From assembly GCF_000720115.1 (NCBI RefSeq), contig NZ_JOIR01000036.1, forward strand, positions 7,376-71,375: a DNA stretch of 64,000 bases. Direction: 5' to 3'. This stretch comes from Streptomyces sp. NRRL F-2580 (GTDB taxonomy: Bacteria > Actinomycetota > Actinomycetes > Streptomycetales > Streptomycetaceae). Within the stretch, counting starts at the first letter, position 1. The number at the start of each line of letters is the position of its first letter. Made by a program: the position numbers and the translations under genes. This document shows positions 55,996 to 64,000 of this stretch, piece after piece. The notes under the pieces were generated by a model. That model made no database searches. It saw nothing but the letters and a program-made list of their open reading frames with translations, and was not told the DNA's origin.

Positions 55996-58382
55996 GTGAG
56001 AACGAGAACGAGAACGCGAACGTGACCCAGGGGAACGGCACGGCGGGCTGGGGCTGGGAACCGGTCCCGCAGGGCGGCGAGTACGACTCGGACGCCACGG
56101 CCTTCGTGAAACTGCCGCAGGACATGCTGGACGCGCTCGGCACCGGGGAGCCCCTCGCGGCACCCGGGCACGGGTACGTGCCGCCGCCGATGATCGTGCC
56201 GCTCGGCTCGGCCACCACCGATCCGGCGGCCACGGGCACGTGGACGATCCCGGTGCAGTGGCCGGAGGCGGGAGGTTCGGCTCCGGCCGGGTCGGCGCCC
56301 GCGGCCGGGTCGGGTCCGGGGTCCGGGTCCGGGTCGGTGGGCGGGCCGATTCCCGCGTCGATCCCGATCCCGGCGTCGGTCGCCGCCGCCTTCGCCGAGG
56401 CGGAGCCGGAGCAGCCGGCGGACCCGGGCGCGACGGGGGAGTGGCGGTTCCCGCAGGCGGCGCAGGAGCCCGAGACCGCGGCCTCGGCGACCGGCCAGTG
56501 GGCCGTACCCGAGTTCTCCGAATTCCCCGGACAGCAGGGTGACTTCCGCCAGGGCGGGCTGGACGCCGACTGGAGCCAGGCCCCGGCGACGCTGCCGGGC
56601 GGCGCCCCGGCGCCGTGGGCGTACCTGACGCAGCAGCCGGCCGGGGACCCGGACGGGCACCTGGACGGGAGCCTGGACGCGGGCGTGCTGCCGGGCGTCC
56701 TGCCGGGCACGGACGAGGCCGCCGCGGCTTCGGCCGCCGCCGCGACCGCGACGGCGCACGGCGCCGGGCGGCTGCTCGGCGGGCCCGGAGTGGGCGCCGC
56801 CGGGCGCGGGCCGCGCGTGCTGGGCGGCCCGGGCGTGGGCACCCCGCTCCCGGAGGGCGAGCCGGTGCACCCCGCCCCGCACGACATCGACGCCGCCCAC
56901 GGCCCGGCGGCGGAGCAGGCCGAGGGCTCCCGGACCGCCGACCACACGGACCACGCGGAGCCGGCCGGGTACGCGGGCCGGGCCGGGCACGGCGAGCACA
57001 TGGCACAGGAACACCTCGGGTACGCCGGGCACGCGGCCCACGTGGAGCCGGGCGAGCACGGCGAGCACACCGGGCACGCGGCCCACGTGGAGCCGGGCGA
57101 GCACGGCGAGCACACCGGGCACGCGGCCCACGTGGAGCCGGGCGAGCACGGCGAGTACACCGGGCACGCCGGGCACGCCGGGCACACCGGTCACGGCGCG
57201 TACGCCGGGCACGTCGGGCCGACGCGGCACGCGGGCACCGACGGGCGCGGTTTCACCGCCTTCGGCGAAGCGCCGGAGCCGGGCGGCGCCACCGAGGACG
57301 CGGCCGCGCAGCCGGTGGCCTCCGGCGGCCTGGACCTCTTCGGCGGAGTGCGGGCCGAGGCGCCGGCGGGCGCCGAGCCCGGGCAGCCGTCCGAGCCCCC
57401 ACAGCCCGCCGAGCCGGCGCAGCCCGGGGGCACCGACGGGCACGGCTTCGCGGCCTTCGGCCATGCGGCGCCGGAGCCCGGGCCGGCGCCGGAACCCGAG
57501 ATCGAGGCCGAGGTCGAGGCCGTGGCGCACGAGGCCGTGGCGCACGACGCCGTGCCCGGGGCGGAGACCGGCCTGCCGGAGCCCGGCACCGCGGCTGCCG
57601 ACGCCGCTTCGCTCGAGGAGCCGGCCGCGGCGGAGACGCCGGCCGACCACACGCCGGGTGCGGACACCGCCGACAGCGGCGTGGCACTCCCGGACGCGGG
57701 GACCGGCCGGGGGATCCCGGCCGAGGTGCCGACGTACGAAGAAGGAACGGCCGACGAGGCCGTCGCCCATCACGAACACCCGCAGGCCTCGTACGTGCTG
57801 CGCGTCAACGGCGCCGACCGGCCCGTCACCGGCGCCTGGATCGGCGAGTCCCTGCTCTACGTGCTGCGCGAGCGCCTCGGCCTCGCCGGCGCCAAGGACG
57901 GCTGCTCGCAGGGCGAGTGCGGCGCCTGCGCCGTGCAGGTCGACGGCCGGCTGGTCGCCTCCTGCCTGGTCCCGGCCGCGACGGCCGCCGGCAGCGAGGT
58001 GCGCACCGTCGAGGGGCTCGCGACCAACGGGGAACTCTCGGACGTGCAGCAGGCGTTGTGCAGGTCGGGCGCGGTGCAGTGCGGGTTCTGCGTGCCCGGC
58101 ATGGCCATGACCATCCACGACCTGCTGGAGGGCAACCACGCCCCCAGCGAGCTGGAGACCCGTCAGGCGCTGTGCGGCAACCTCTGCCGCTGCTCCGGGT
58201 ACGCGGGGGTCGTCGACGCCGTGCGCGAGGTCGTGGCCGAGCGCGAGGCGGCCGCCGCGGATCCCACGGCCCAGGGCGAGGCCCAGGGCCAGGCTCCGGC
58301 AGCGGGCCACGCTCCGGAAGCGCGCATCCCGCACCAGGCAGCGCCCGGCGAGGGCGGTATCCACCACGGAGGCACGGCGTGA
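55992..58382 (+). CDS. 2Fe-2S subunit of a molybdo-flavoenzyme with a ~595-residue disordered His-rich extension
   Basis: Encodes 796 residues; the usual subunit has about 160. Residues 600-760 are the normal part. The plant-type cluster uses C638, C643, C646 and C658; the second cluster uses C697, C700, C732 and C734. Residues 1-595 are Ala/Gly/Pro/Glu-rich. A His-rich stretch at ~316-403 contains three 15-residue repeats (GHAAHVEPGEHGEHT type, residues 346-390). ATG 55992 overlaps the upstream stop by 4 nt and the next gene overlaps its stop by 4 nt, so the long frame is translated as one. The extension has no recognised domain. Confidence 0.87.
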   Translation: MSENENENANVTQGNGTAGWGWEPVPQGGEYDSDATAFVKLPQDMLDALGTGEPLAAPGHGYVPPPMIVPLGSATTDPAATGTWTIPVQWPEAGGSAPAGSAPAAGSGPGSGSGSVGGPIPASIPIPASVAAAFAEAEPEQPADPGATGEWRFPQAAQEPETAASATGQWAVPEFSEFPGQQGDFRQGGLDADWSQAPATLPGGAPAPWAYLTQQPAGDPDGHLDGSLDAGVLPGVLPGTDEAAAASAAAATATAHGAGRLLGGPGVGAAGRGPRVLGGPGVGTPLPEGEPVHPAPHDIDAAHGPAAEQAEGSRTADHTDHAEPAGYAGRAGHGEHMAQEHLGYAGHAAHVEPGEHGEHTGHAAHVEPGEHGEHTGHAAHVEPGEHGEYTGHAGHAGHTGHGAYAGHVGPTRHAGTDGRGFTAFGEAPEPGGATEDAAAQPVASGGLDLFGGVRAEAPAGAEPGQPSEPPQPAEPAQPGGTDGHGFAAFGHAAPEPGPAPEPEIEAEVEAVAHEAVAHDAVPGAETGLPEPGTAAADAASLEEPAAAETPADHTPGADTADSGVALPDAGTGRGIPAEVPTYEEGTADEAVAHHEHPQASYVLRVNGADRPVTGAWIGESLLYVLRERLGLAGAKDGCSQGECGACAVQVDGRLVASCLVPAATAAGSEVRTVEGLATNGELSDVQQALCRSGAVQCGFCVPGMAMTIHDLLEGNHAPSELETRQALCGNLCRCSGYAGVVDAVREVVAEREAAAADPTAQGEAQGQAPAAGHAPEARIPHQAAPGEGGIHHGGTA
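57027..57161. repeat. Three 45-nt tandem repeats encoding a His-rich motif
   Basis: Units at 57027-57071, 57072-57116 and 57117-57161 are nearly identical and in frame with the 2Fe-2S subunit gene. Each encodes five or four His in 15 residues. Confidence 0.93.
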
Positions 58383-60724
58383 GCGGGCAGGACGCGGCGA
58401 CCGCGACGACAACGGTGAACACCACGGTGACGGCCCTGGCCGCCCCGTCGGCGGAGGCCTCGGAGCAGCAGGTGCCGCGCGGCATCGGCGCCTCCGTGCC
58501 CGCCGCCGACGCCCGCGCCAAGACCGAGGGCACCTTCCCGTACGCCGCCGACCTGTGGGCCGAGGGCCTCCTGTGGGCCGCCGTGCTGCGCTCCCCGCAC
58601 GCCCACGCCCGGATCCTGTCCATCGACACCACGGCCGCCGCCGAGATGCCCGGCGTGCGCGCCGTCGTCACCCACGCCGACGTCCCCGGCGCCACCACGC
58701 ACGGCCGTCGCATCGCCGACCGGCCCGTGTTCGCGCACGACGTCGTACGCCACCACGGCGAGCCCATCGCCGCCGTCGCCGCCGACCACCCGGACACCGC
58801 GCGGCTCGCCGCGGCCGCGATCGCCGTCGAGTACGAGCTCCTCGACCCGGTGACCGACCCCGAGCAGTCGTTCGGCGCGCCCGCCCTGCACCCCGACGGC
58901 AACCTGATCCGGCACATCCCGCTGCGCTACGGCGACCCGGAGGTGACCGGGGACGTGGTCGTCGAGGGCCTGTACCGGATCGGCCGTCAGGACCCCGCCC
59001 CCATCGGCGCCGAGGCCGGACTGGCCGTGCCGCGGCCCGACGGCGGCGTGGAGCTCTACACCGCCTCCACCGACCCGCACAGCGACCGCGCGCTGGCCGC
59101 CGCCTGCTTCGGGCTGGAACCGGACCGCGTACGGGTGGTCGTCACCGGCGTGCCGGGCGCCACGGCGGACCGCGAGGACGCCGCGTTCCAGCTCCCGCTC
59201 GGACTGCTCGCCCTGCGCACGGGCTGCCCCGTGAAACTGGCCGCCACCCGCGAGGAGTCCTTCCTCGGCCACACCCACCGCCACCCGACCCTGCTGCGCT
59301 ACCGCCACCACGCGGACGCGGAGGGCCGCCTGGTCAAGGTCGAGGCGCAGATCCTGATGGACGCGGGCGCGTACGCCGACGCCTCCGCGGAATCCCTGGC
59401 GGCGGCGGTGGCCTTCGCCTGCGGCCCGTACGTCGTCCCGCACGCCTTCGTGGAAGGCTGGGCGGTCCGCACCAACAACCCCCCCTCCGGCCACGTCCGC
59501 GGCGAGGGCGCCATGCAGGTGTGCGCCGCGTACGAGGGCCAGATGGACAAGCTCGCGGCCGCGCTCGGCATGGACGGCGCGGAACTGCGCATGCGCAACG
59601 TCCTGGCGACGGGAGACCTCCTCCCCACCGGCCAGACGGTGACCTGCCCGGCCCCGGTGGCGGAACTGCTGCGCGCGGTCCGCGACTTCGAGCTCCCCGG
59701 CCTCCCGAAGGACACCCCGGAGGACGAGTGGCTGCTGCCGGGCGGCCCGGAGGGCGCCGGCGAGCCGGGCGCGGTGCGCCGCGGCGTCGGCTACGGCGTC
59801 GGCATGGTGCACATGCTCGGCGCGGAGGGTACGGACGAGGTCTCGACGGCCACCGTCAAGGTCGTCAACGGCGTGGCCACGGTCATCTGCGCGGCGGTCG
59901 ACACCGGCCAGGGCTTCGGCACGCTGGCCCGCCAGATCGTCCAGGAGGTGCTGGGCGTCGACGAGGTGGCGGTCGCCCCCGTGGACACCGACCAGCCGCC
60001 GGCCGGCCCGGCGGCGCACGGCCGCCACACGTGGGTGTCGGGCGGCGCGGTGGAGCGCGCGGCCAAGATGGTCCGCACCCAACTCCTGCAGCCCATGGCC
60101 CACAAGCTGGGCATGTCGACGGAGCTCCTGCAGATCGCGGACGGCCGGATCACGTCGTACGACGGCGCCTTCTCGATGAGCGTCACGGAGGCGATGGAGG
60201 GCAAGGAACTCTGGGCGACGGCCCAGTGCCGTCCGCACCCGACGGAACCCCTGGACGCGGACGGCCAGGGCGACGCCTTCGTGGGCCTCGCCTTCTGCGC
60301 GATCCGCGCGGTGGTGGACGTGGACATCGAACTCGGCTCGGTACGGGTCGTGGAACTCGCCGTCGCCCAGGACGTCGGCCGCGTCCTCAACCCCCGCCAG
60401 CTGGAAGCCCGTATCGAAGCGGGCGTCACGCAGGGCGTCGGCGCGGCCCTGACGGAGAACCTCCGCACGGTCTCCGGCCTGGTCCGCCACCCCGACCTGA
60501 CGGGCTACGCACTGCCGACTTCGCTGGACGCCCCGGCCGTGCGCATCGTCAAACTGGTCGAGGAACGCGACGTGGTGGCCCCGTTCGGCGCCAAGGCGGC
60601 CAGCGCGGTCCCGGTGGTCACGACCCCGGCGGCGATCGCCTCGGCGGTACGGGCGGCCACGGGCCGTCCGGTCAACAGGCTCCCGATCAGGCCATCGGCG
60701 GCGGTGGCCGCGCCCAACTCGTGA
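58379..60724 (+). CDS. Molybdopterin-binding large subunit of a xanthine dehydrogenase-family enzyme
   Basis: Encodes 781 residues. The N-terminal Ald_Xan_dh_C-like domain (GIGASVPAADARAKTEGTFPYAADL) and the molybdopterin-binding regions (GHVRGEGAMQV near 370, VDTGQGFGTLARQIVQEVLG) identify the family. The loop is not the AYXCSFR of form I CO dehydrogenase. At the C-terminus FGAKAASAVPVV (736-747) replaces the usual G-x-G-E, so the catalytic Glu appears to be Ala743. GTG 58379 overlaps the upstream stop (GTGA). Substrate is unknown, and activity is uncertain. Confidence 0.87.
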   Translation: MSGQDAATATTTVNTTVTALAAPSAEASEQQVPRGIGASVPAADARAKTEGTFPYAADLWAEGLLWAAVLRSPHAHARILSIDTTAAAEMPGVRAVVTHADVPGATTHGRRIADRPVFAHDVVRHHGEPIAAVAADHPDTARLAAAAIAVEYELLDPVTDPEQSFGAPALHPDGNLIRHIPLRYGDPEVTGDVVVEGLYRIGRQDPAPIGAEAGLAVPRPDGGVELYTASTDPHSDRALAAACFGLEPDRVRVVVTGVPGATADREDAAFQLPLGLLALRTGCPVKLAATREESFLGHTHRHPTLLRYRHHADAEGRLVKVEAQILMDAGAYADASAESLAAAVAFACGPYVVPHAFVEGWAVRTNNPPSGHVRGEGAMQVCAAYEGQMDKLAAALGMDGAELRMRNVLATGDLLPTGQTVTCPAPVAELLRAVRDFELPGLPKDTPEDEWLLPGGPEGAGEPGAVRRGVGYGVGMVHMLGAEGTDEVSTATVKVVNGVATVICAAVDTGQGFGTLARQIVQEVLGVDEVAVAPVDTDQPPAGPAAHGRHTWVSGGAVERAAKMVRTQLLQPMAHKLGMSTELLQIADGRITSYDGAFSMSVTEAMEGKELWATAQCRPHPTEPLDADGQGDAFVGLAFCAIRAVVDVDIELGSVRVVELAVAQDVGRVLNPRQLEARIEAGVTQGVGAALTENLRTVSGLVRHPDLTGYALPTSLDAPAVRIVKLVEERDVVAPFGAKAASAVPVVTTPAAIASAVRAATGRPVNRLPIRPSAAVAAPNS

Positions 60725-60738
60725 CCGTGTGACCCACA

Positions 60739-60809
60739 TTGCACGTGCAACCCCGGACTTGGGGCTGTCGTTGCCTGTCGCTAGAGTGATCGGTACACGT
60801 GTGCACGTG
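60739..60809 (+). promoter_or_regulatory. Promoter with three CACGTG palindromes upstream of the WXG/mycosin genes
   Basis: TTGCACGTGCAA (60739-60750) is a perfect palindrome. TTGGGG (60759-60764), 17 nt and TAGAGT (60782-60787) look like -35/-10. Two more CACGTG sites follow at 60796-60801 and 60804-60809. Confidence 0.5.
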
Positions 60810-60883
60810 CGCGTGGACACGGGTGCGAACGGGGACGGGGCGCGGCGGAAACGCCACGCCCACGGGGAGACGGGGAGGCCAAC

Positions 60884-61429
60884 GTGGCAGACGACAACGG
60901 GGCGGGCGCGGTCCAAGCGGCCCTCGCGCTGGGGCTGGCGGGTCCGATGGGCGCGCTCGCGGGGGCGGCTTACGGCGCTGCCACTGCGGCCCTGCGGGTC
61001 CAGTTCGACGACTTGAAGCAATATCAAAAGCTGGTGGACGGGCTTCTGACGACACTCAACGACTCCCCGGCGCACCACGGGAAGCTGGCGGACGGCACGA
61101 TGCCGGCGGGAGCCCTGGGCACGGGCTTCACCTCGGCTGAAAAGCTCTACAAGGCTTACAACACCGTCCACTCGGAGCTGGAGAAGCTGTCGAAGGCGCT
61201 CGGGGTGCAGATCGAGGCCCTGGGCATCGCCATCCAGTCCGCGCACGGCGGCTACAGCGAGGTGGACGAGGAGACGAAGCGGCGCATGGCCCTCCTTGCC
61301 AGGCAGGCCCATGACCAGTACGTCGAGGATCGCGACCCGTACGCGGCGAAGAAGGCCGACGCCGGACAGCCGGCCACGCCGAACACCCCGCAGCCGAACG
61401 GGACCAAGAAGGGCAGTAACTTCGGATGA
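60884..61429 (+). CDS. Type VII secretion-associated hypothetical protein
   Basis: Encodes 181 residues. The N-terminus (~10-38) is a hydrophobic Ala/Gly helix pair (ALALGLAGPMGALAGAAYGAA). Residues ~42-125 are helical with amphipathic spacing, like WXG100/ESAT-6-type proteins, but no W-x-G turn is visible. The tail is charged and Pro-rich. I do not recognise a named family. GTG 60884 follows GGGGAGG, a strong site. The stop overlaps the ATG of the WXG-type gene by 4 nt, so the two are coupled and probably act in the same secretion pathway. Confidence 0.7.
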   Translation: MADDNGAGAVQAALALGLAGPMGALAGAAYGAATAALRVQFDDLKQYQKLVDGLLTTLNDSPAHHGKLADGTMPAGALGTGFTSAEKLYKAYNTVHSELEKLSKALGVQIEALGIAIQSAHGGYSEVDEETKRRMALLARQAHDQYVEDRDPYAAKKADAGQPATPNTPQPNGTKKGSNFG

Positions 61430-62886
61430 GCCAGTTTGAGGGTTACTCACACGCACAGCTCTACGCGATGATCGCTGCGCTCGATCCGGAGGCGGCCGAG
61501 CGGCGGGCAAGGCAGCTCAGCGATGCCGCCAAGGTGATCGAGGACATCGGTGCGAAGCTCAAGGACCACAAGGTCAAGGGCTGGGAGGGCGTGGCAGCCG
61601 ATGCCTTCCAGAACTGGGTGAACCAGACGGGCAGCGCCACGTTGACGCTGGCCAAGTACAGCGCTACTGGCGGCAAGAACCTGCTGGAGACGGCCCAGGT
61701 CATGCGCCTGATCAAGCCCGTCGGCGGTGGCGAAGGGGAGATGCCCAAGTACGACGCGGCAGCGGAGTCGAAGCTCACGCAGAACCTCATGGCCGCCCGC
61801 GAAAACGCCGGCAACGAGGCCGCGGTGAAGCTCGGCCAGGAGGCCTGGTCGAAGCTGAACGGAGACCACGGGCAGGCCGTGACCGCAATGGTCAAGCTTT
61901 CCGATTCGTACGACCAGACGTCCTCCCAGATGGAAAGGGCGACGATCCCGACGTTCCCGCCGCCGCCGAATGTGCTTGTGCCGGATGGTTACTACGGCAC
62001 CTCCAACGAAGTGGGGAGGGCTGGAAGCGAGTCCGGCGGAGGGGGCGGCTCGACAGGCCCCTCGTACACGACGACGGGGTCGTCGCACAGTACGTCCTCG
62101 AGTGATCCCGGATCGGTGACCGGGCGTCCGCCTCAGCCGGACAACACCGTCCCGTCGGTGTCCGTTCCGTCGGTTCCGGACCGTGAGGTGGACGTGGACC
62201 TCGACAGCGTCGCGGTGCTTCCGGACCGGACTGTGCCTCCGGTGACGACCCTGCCTGGTCCGCTTCCCACGGGCCCCGTCAGCCCCACCCCCGGACCCGT
62301 CCTCCCGCCCATGGGTTTCCCGCCGGTGGGCGGTATGAAGCCGCCCCGCCTCACCGGCCCCGGTATCGGTCCGTACCCGACACTGGGCGGTCCCGGCACT
62401 CCTCCTCCCGGCGGCAAGGCTGTCGGAATGCCCCCACGTGACAGCGGCATCACGGGCGGTCGGCCTGTGACGTCCACCGGCCCCAGCTCGGGCATTCCGC
62501 GTGGCAACGTCATCGGTGAAGGCACTCACGCCGGCCGGGGCATGGGTGGCGGCATGGGTCCCGGCGGCGGCGGTGGCCACGGCGGCCAGAACGGCTTCGC
62601 GGCAGGTCGCCGACTTGCCTCGGAGCCGGGAGGCATCGTCGGAGGAAAGCCCGGCACGGCCGCTCGCCCGATCGCCGGCGGCCAGCCGTTCACGCAGGGC
62701 GGCTCAGGCCTCGTGCGCAACGGCGTGGGTGGCGTGGGCCCGGGTGCCATGGGGCACGCGGGTGCGCGTACGCAGACTCCGGGTAAGCGGCAGGACGACC
62801 AGCAGGGCGAGCGCGCCGACTACCTGGTCGAGGACGAAGAGACCTGGCAGGGTAACCGTCGTGTTGTTCCGCCTGTGATCGACTAA
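61426..62886 (+). CDS. WXG/PPE-like protein with long Gly/Pro-rich C-terminus
   Basis: Encodes 486 residues. Residues ~10-175 are helical with a WXG turn at W53-E54-G55 (HKVKGWEGVAADAFQNWV), the mark of ESX/type VII secretion substrates or PPE-like proteins. Residues ~180-470 are low-complexity Gly, Pro, Thr and Ser with many PP and GG pairs, likely extended on the cell surface or through the wall. Codon use has more T-ending codons than neighbours near the end. It precedes the mycosin-like gene by 21 nt. Confidence 0.78.
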   Translation: MSQFEGYSHAQLYAMIAALDPEAAERRARQLSDAAKVIEDIGAKLKDHKVKGWEGVAADAFQNWVNQTGSATLTLAKYSATGGKNLLETAQVMRLIKPVGGGEGEMPKYDAAAESKLTQNLMAARENAGNEAAVKLGQEAWSKLNGDHGQAVTAMVKLSDSYDQTSSQMERATIPTFPPPPNVLVPDGYYGTSNEVGRAGSESGGGGGSTGPSYTTTGSSHSTSSSDPGSVTGRPPQPDNTVPSVSVPSVPDREVDVDLDSVAVLPDRTVPPVTTLPGPLPTGPVSPTPGPVLPPMGFPPVGGMKPPRLTGPGIGPYPTLGGPGTPPPGGKAVGMPPRDSGITGGRPVTSTGPSSGIPRGNVIGEGTHAGRGMGGGMGPGGGGGHGGQNGFAAGRRLASEPGGIVGGKPGTAARPIAGGQPFTQGGSGLVRNGVGGVGPGAMGHAGARTQTPGKRQDDQQGERADYLVEDEETWQGNRRVVPPVID

Positions 62887-62907
62887 GTAGAACGGACGTT
62901 GCACGGG

Positions 62908-63984
62908 ATGCGCATGCGTAAGGCGACCTCGGCCCTCGTGGGTCTCCTGCTGGCCGGGGTCGCCGCGACCCCGGCCCACGCGGCCACGATTCGATCGCAG
63001 CAATGGCATCTCGACGCCATGAAGGCGGACGAGATCTGGAAGATCACTACGGGTAGGGGCATCACCGTCGCGGTAATCGACGATGGGGTCAGGGAAATCC
63101 CCGAACTGGAAGGTCAGCTCGTCCCTGGCAAGCGGTTCACGGTGCGGGGCGGCGACGGGCCTACGGACCAGGGCAGTCACGGCACAGGCATGGCCGCCTT
63201 GATCGCCGGCACGGGAAAACACCCGAGTGGCGATGGTGCCTACGGGCTTGCCCCTGGTGTCAAGATTCTTCCCATCCTCGTTGACAACAACGAAAAAACA
63301 ACACCGACGTGGGTTGCGGCAATTCGGCACGCGGCAGACTCCGACGCCAAGATCATCAATATGTCCCTGGGGATCGACGGAAAGCCCGAGGACGATCTGG
63401 CGAGGGCTGAAGCGGTGAAGTACGCCTTGTCCAAGGGCAAGTTGATTTTCGCTGCTGTTGGCAATTACGGAGCTTCGACCAACGAGCTGGCCTACCCCGC
63501 CGGGACCCCGGGAGTAGTGGGAGTCGGCGCAGTGGATGCCACGGGCGAGCCGACCAAGGAGTCCCAGCACGGTCCCCAGGTGGACCTGGCCGCACCCGGC
63601 ATGGACATCGTCTCGGCTTGCACTGGCAAGTCGGGGATCTGCAACACCAGCGGTACCAGTGACGCCGCCGGCCTCGTCTCCGCCTCCGCCGCCCTCCTCT
63701 GGTCCGCGCACCCCGACTGGACCAACAACCAGGTCCTGCGGGTCCTGTTGAACACCGCCGGCAAGCCCGTCGACGGGTCTGCGCGCAACGACTACATCGG
63801 CTACGGCCAAGGCCCCCGACGCTGCCGCGTCCAAGCCGGCGGCGAAGGCCGAGGAGAAGAAGAGCGGTGGCTCGCTTCCCTGGATCGCACTCGGTCTGGG
63901 AGCCTGCGTGCTCATCGGCGGGGCCGTGACCGTGGTCGTCGTACGCCGCAACCGCTGAACTTTGGTTCGACCTGCCTGACCTGA
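62908..63984 (+). CDS. mycP: Mycosin-like S8 serine protease, C-terminus frameshifted
   Basis: Encodes about 358 residues as read. A signal peptide (MRMRKATSALVGLLLAGVAATPAHA) precedes a subtilisin domain with Asp58 (VAVIDDG), His91 (SHGTGMAALIAG) and Ser251 (NTSGTSDAAG), so the catalytic part is complete. Mycosins are membrane-anchored proteases of type VII secretion. After residue ~300 (DYIGYG) the frame turns Arg-rich. The expected linker and membrane anchor are encoded in the +1 frame at 63806-63958. ATG 62908 was chosen over TTG 62899. Either a real mutation or a sequence error has broken the tail. Confidence 0.8.
   Translation: MRMRKATSALVGLLLAGVAATPAHAATIRSQQWHLDAMKADEIWKITTGRGITVAVIDDGVREIPELEGQLVPGKRFTVRGGDGPTDQGSHGTGMAALIAGTGKHPSGDGAYGLAPGVKILPILVDNNEKTTPTWVAAIRHAADSDAKIINMSLGIDGKPEDDLARAEAVKYALSKGKLIFAAVGNYGASTNELAYPAGTPGVVGVGAVDATGEPTKESQHGPQVDLAAPGMDIVSACTGKSGICNTSGTSDAAGLVSASAALLWSAHPDWTNNQVLRVLLNTAGKPVDGSARNDYIGYGQGPRRCRVQAGGEGRGEEERWLASLDRTRSGSLRAHRRGRDRGRRTPQPLNFGSTCLT
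63806..63958 (+). pseudogene. Displaced C-terminal membrane anchor of the mycosin in the +1 frame
   Basis: The +1 frame encodes AKAPDAAASKPAAKAEEKKS, then a single membrane segment (LPWIALGLGACVLIGGAV, then TVVVV), RRNR and a stop at 63956-63958. This is exactly the tail expected of a mycosin. It directly overlaps the out-of-frame end of the annotated ORF. Confidence 0.8.
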
Positions 63985-64000
63985 CCCTGATCTACCGGCG

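Noticed and set aside
55122..58412. Long minus-strand frame opposite the 2Fe-2S subunit
   Set aside because: Its repeats mirror the His-rich repeats of the plus frame; coupled overlaps on the plus strand decide the coding strand.

Overview
The window is a stretch of Streptomyces (or very close actinomycete) chromosome. It is very GC-rich, with G or C at most third codon positions. It uses many GTG starts, has gene overlaps of the GTGA/ATGA type, and carries Streptomyces markers: ftsEX-smpB-ssrA, the paired Ser/Thr kinases pkaA-pkaB, the 180-kDa NAD-glutamate dehydrogenase, narK-nnaR, and a WXG/mycosin locus. From memory, gene order from comF to the GH20 hexosaminidase matches the S. coelicolor SCO3010 to SCO2943 interval read downward. 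That is recall, not a search. No rRNA, tRNA, CRISPR array, insertion sequence or prophage was recognised.

Layout. 1-4.4 kb: end of a ComF-type gene, long ribosome hibernation factor, orphan NarL-type response regulator, YcaQ/AlkX-type DNA glycosylase and a GNAT acetyltransferase. 4.6-14.9 kb: secA, an Rv3235-type protein, a small conserved protein coupled to a HAD hydrolase, and the large gdh. 15-20 kb: wall teichoic acid block (TagGH-type exporter, TetR regulator with two operators, bifunctional glycosyltransferase/CDP-glycerol transferase). 20-23.7 kb: sugar ABC importer with odd inserts. 23.8-30.6 kb: FHA/FtsK-like ATPase plus pkaA and pkaB. 30.7-37.6 kb: Fe(II)/2-oxoglutarate-type oxygenase, prfB, small zinc-ribbon membrane protein, ftsEX, S41 protease, smpB and tmRNA. 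37.6-38.3 kb: YefM/YoeB toxin-antitoxin pair with a palindromic operator. 38.3-44.9 kb: MFS exporter/LysR pair, nitrate transporter narK and regulator nnaR with GlnR-type boxes, GNAT and CGNR proteins. 45-54.7 kb: HelD-like RNA polymerase motor, a probable small RNA, NAD-malic enzyme, HU, murA, YqgE, DUF3039 and GH20 hexosaminidase. 55-60.7 kb: three-gene molybdo-flavoprotein operon (FAD, 2Fe-2S, Mo subunits). 60.9-64 kb: WXG-type proteins and a mycosin-like subtilase whose membrane-anchor tail is out of frame.

The points most worth a second look are these. The mycosin gene is frameshifted. The 2Fe-2S subunit carries a ~595-residue disordered, His-rich extension, and its Mo partner seems to lack the catalytic glutamate. 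A kinase/FHA/FtsK-like signalling block has an altered Walker A. Several genes share a -10-like hexamer placed exactly 6 nt before the start codon, which suggests leaderless mRNAs. A dispersed repeat with core CTCAAACGCCGGCGGGGCTG sits at gene ends across the window. A MalF-like permease has a large extra loop. The toxin-antitoxin, TetR, GlnR and teichoic-acid operator candidates can each be tested.
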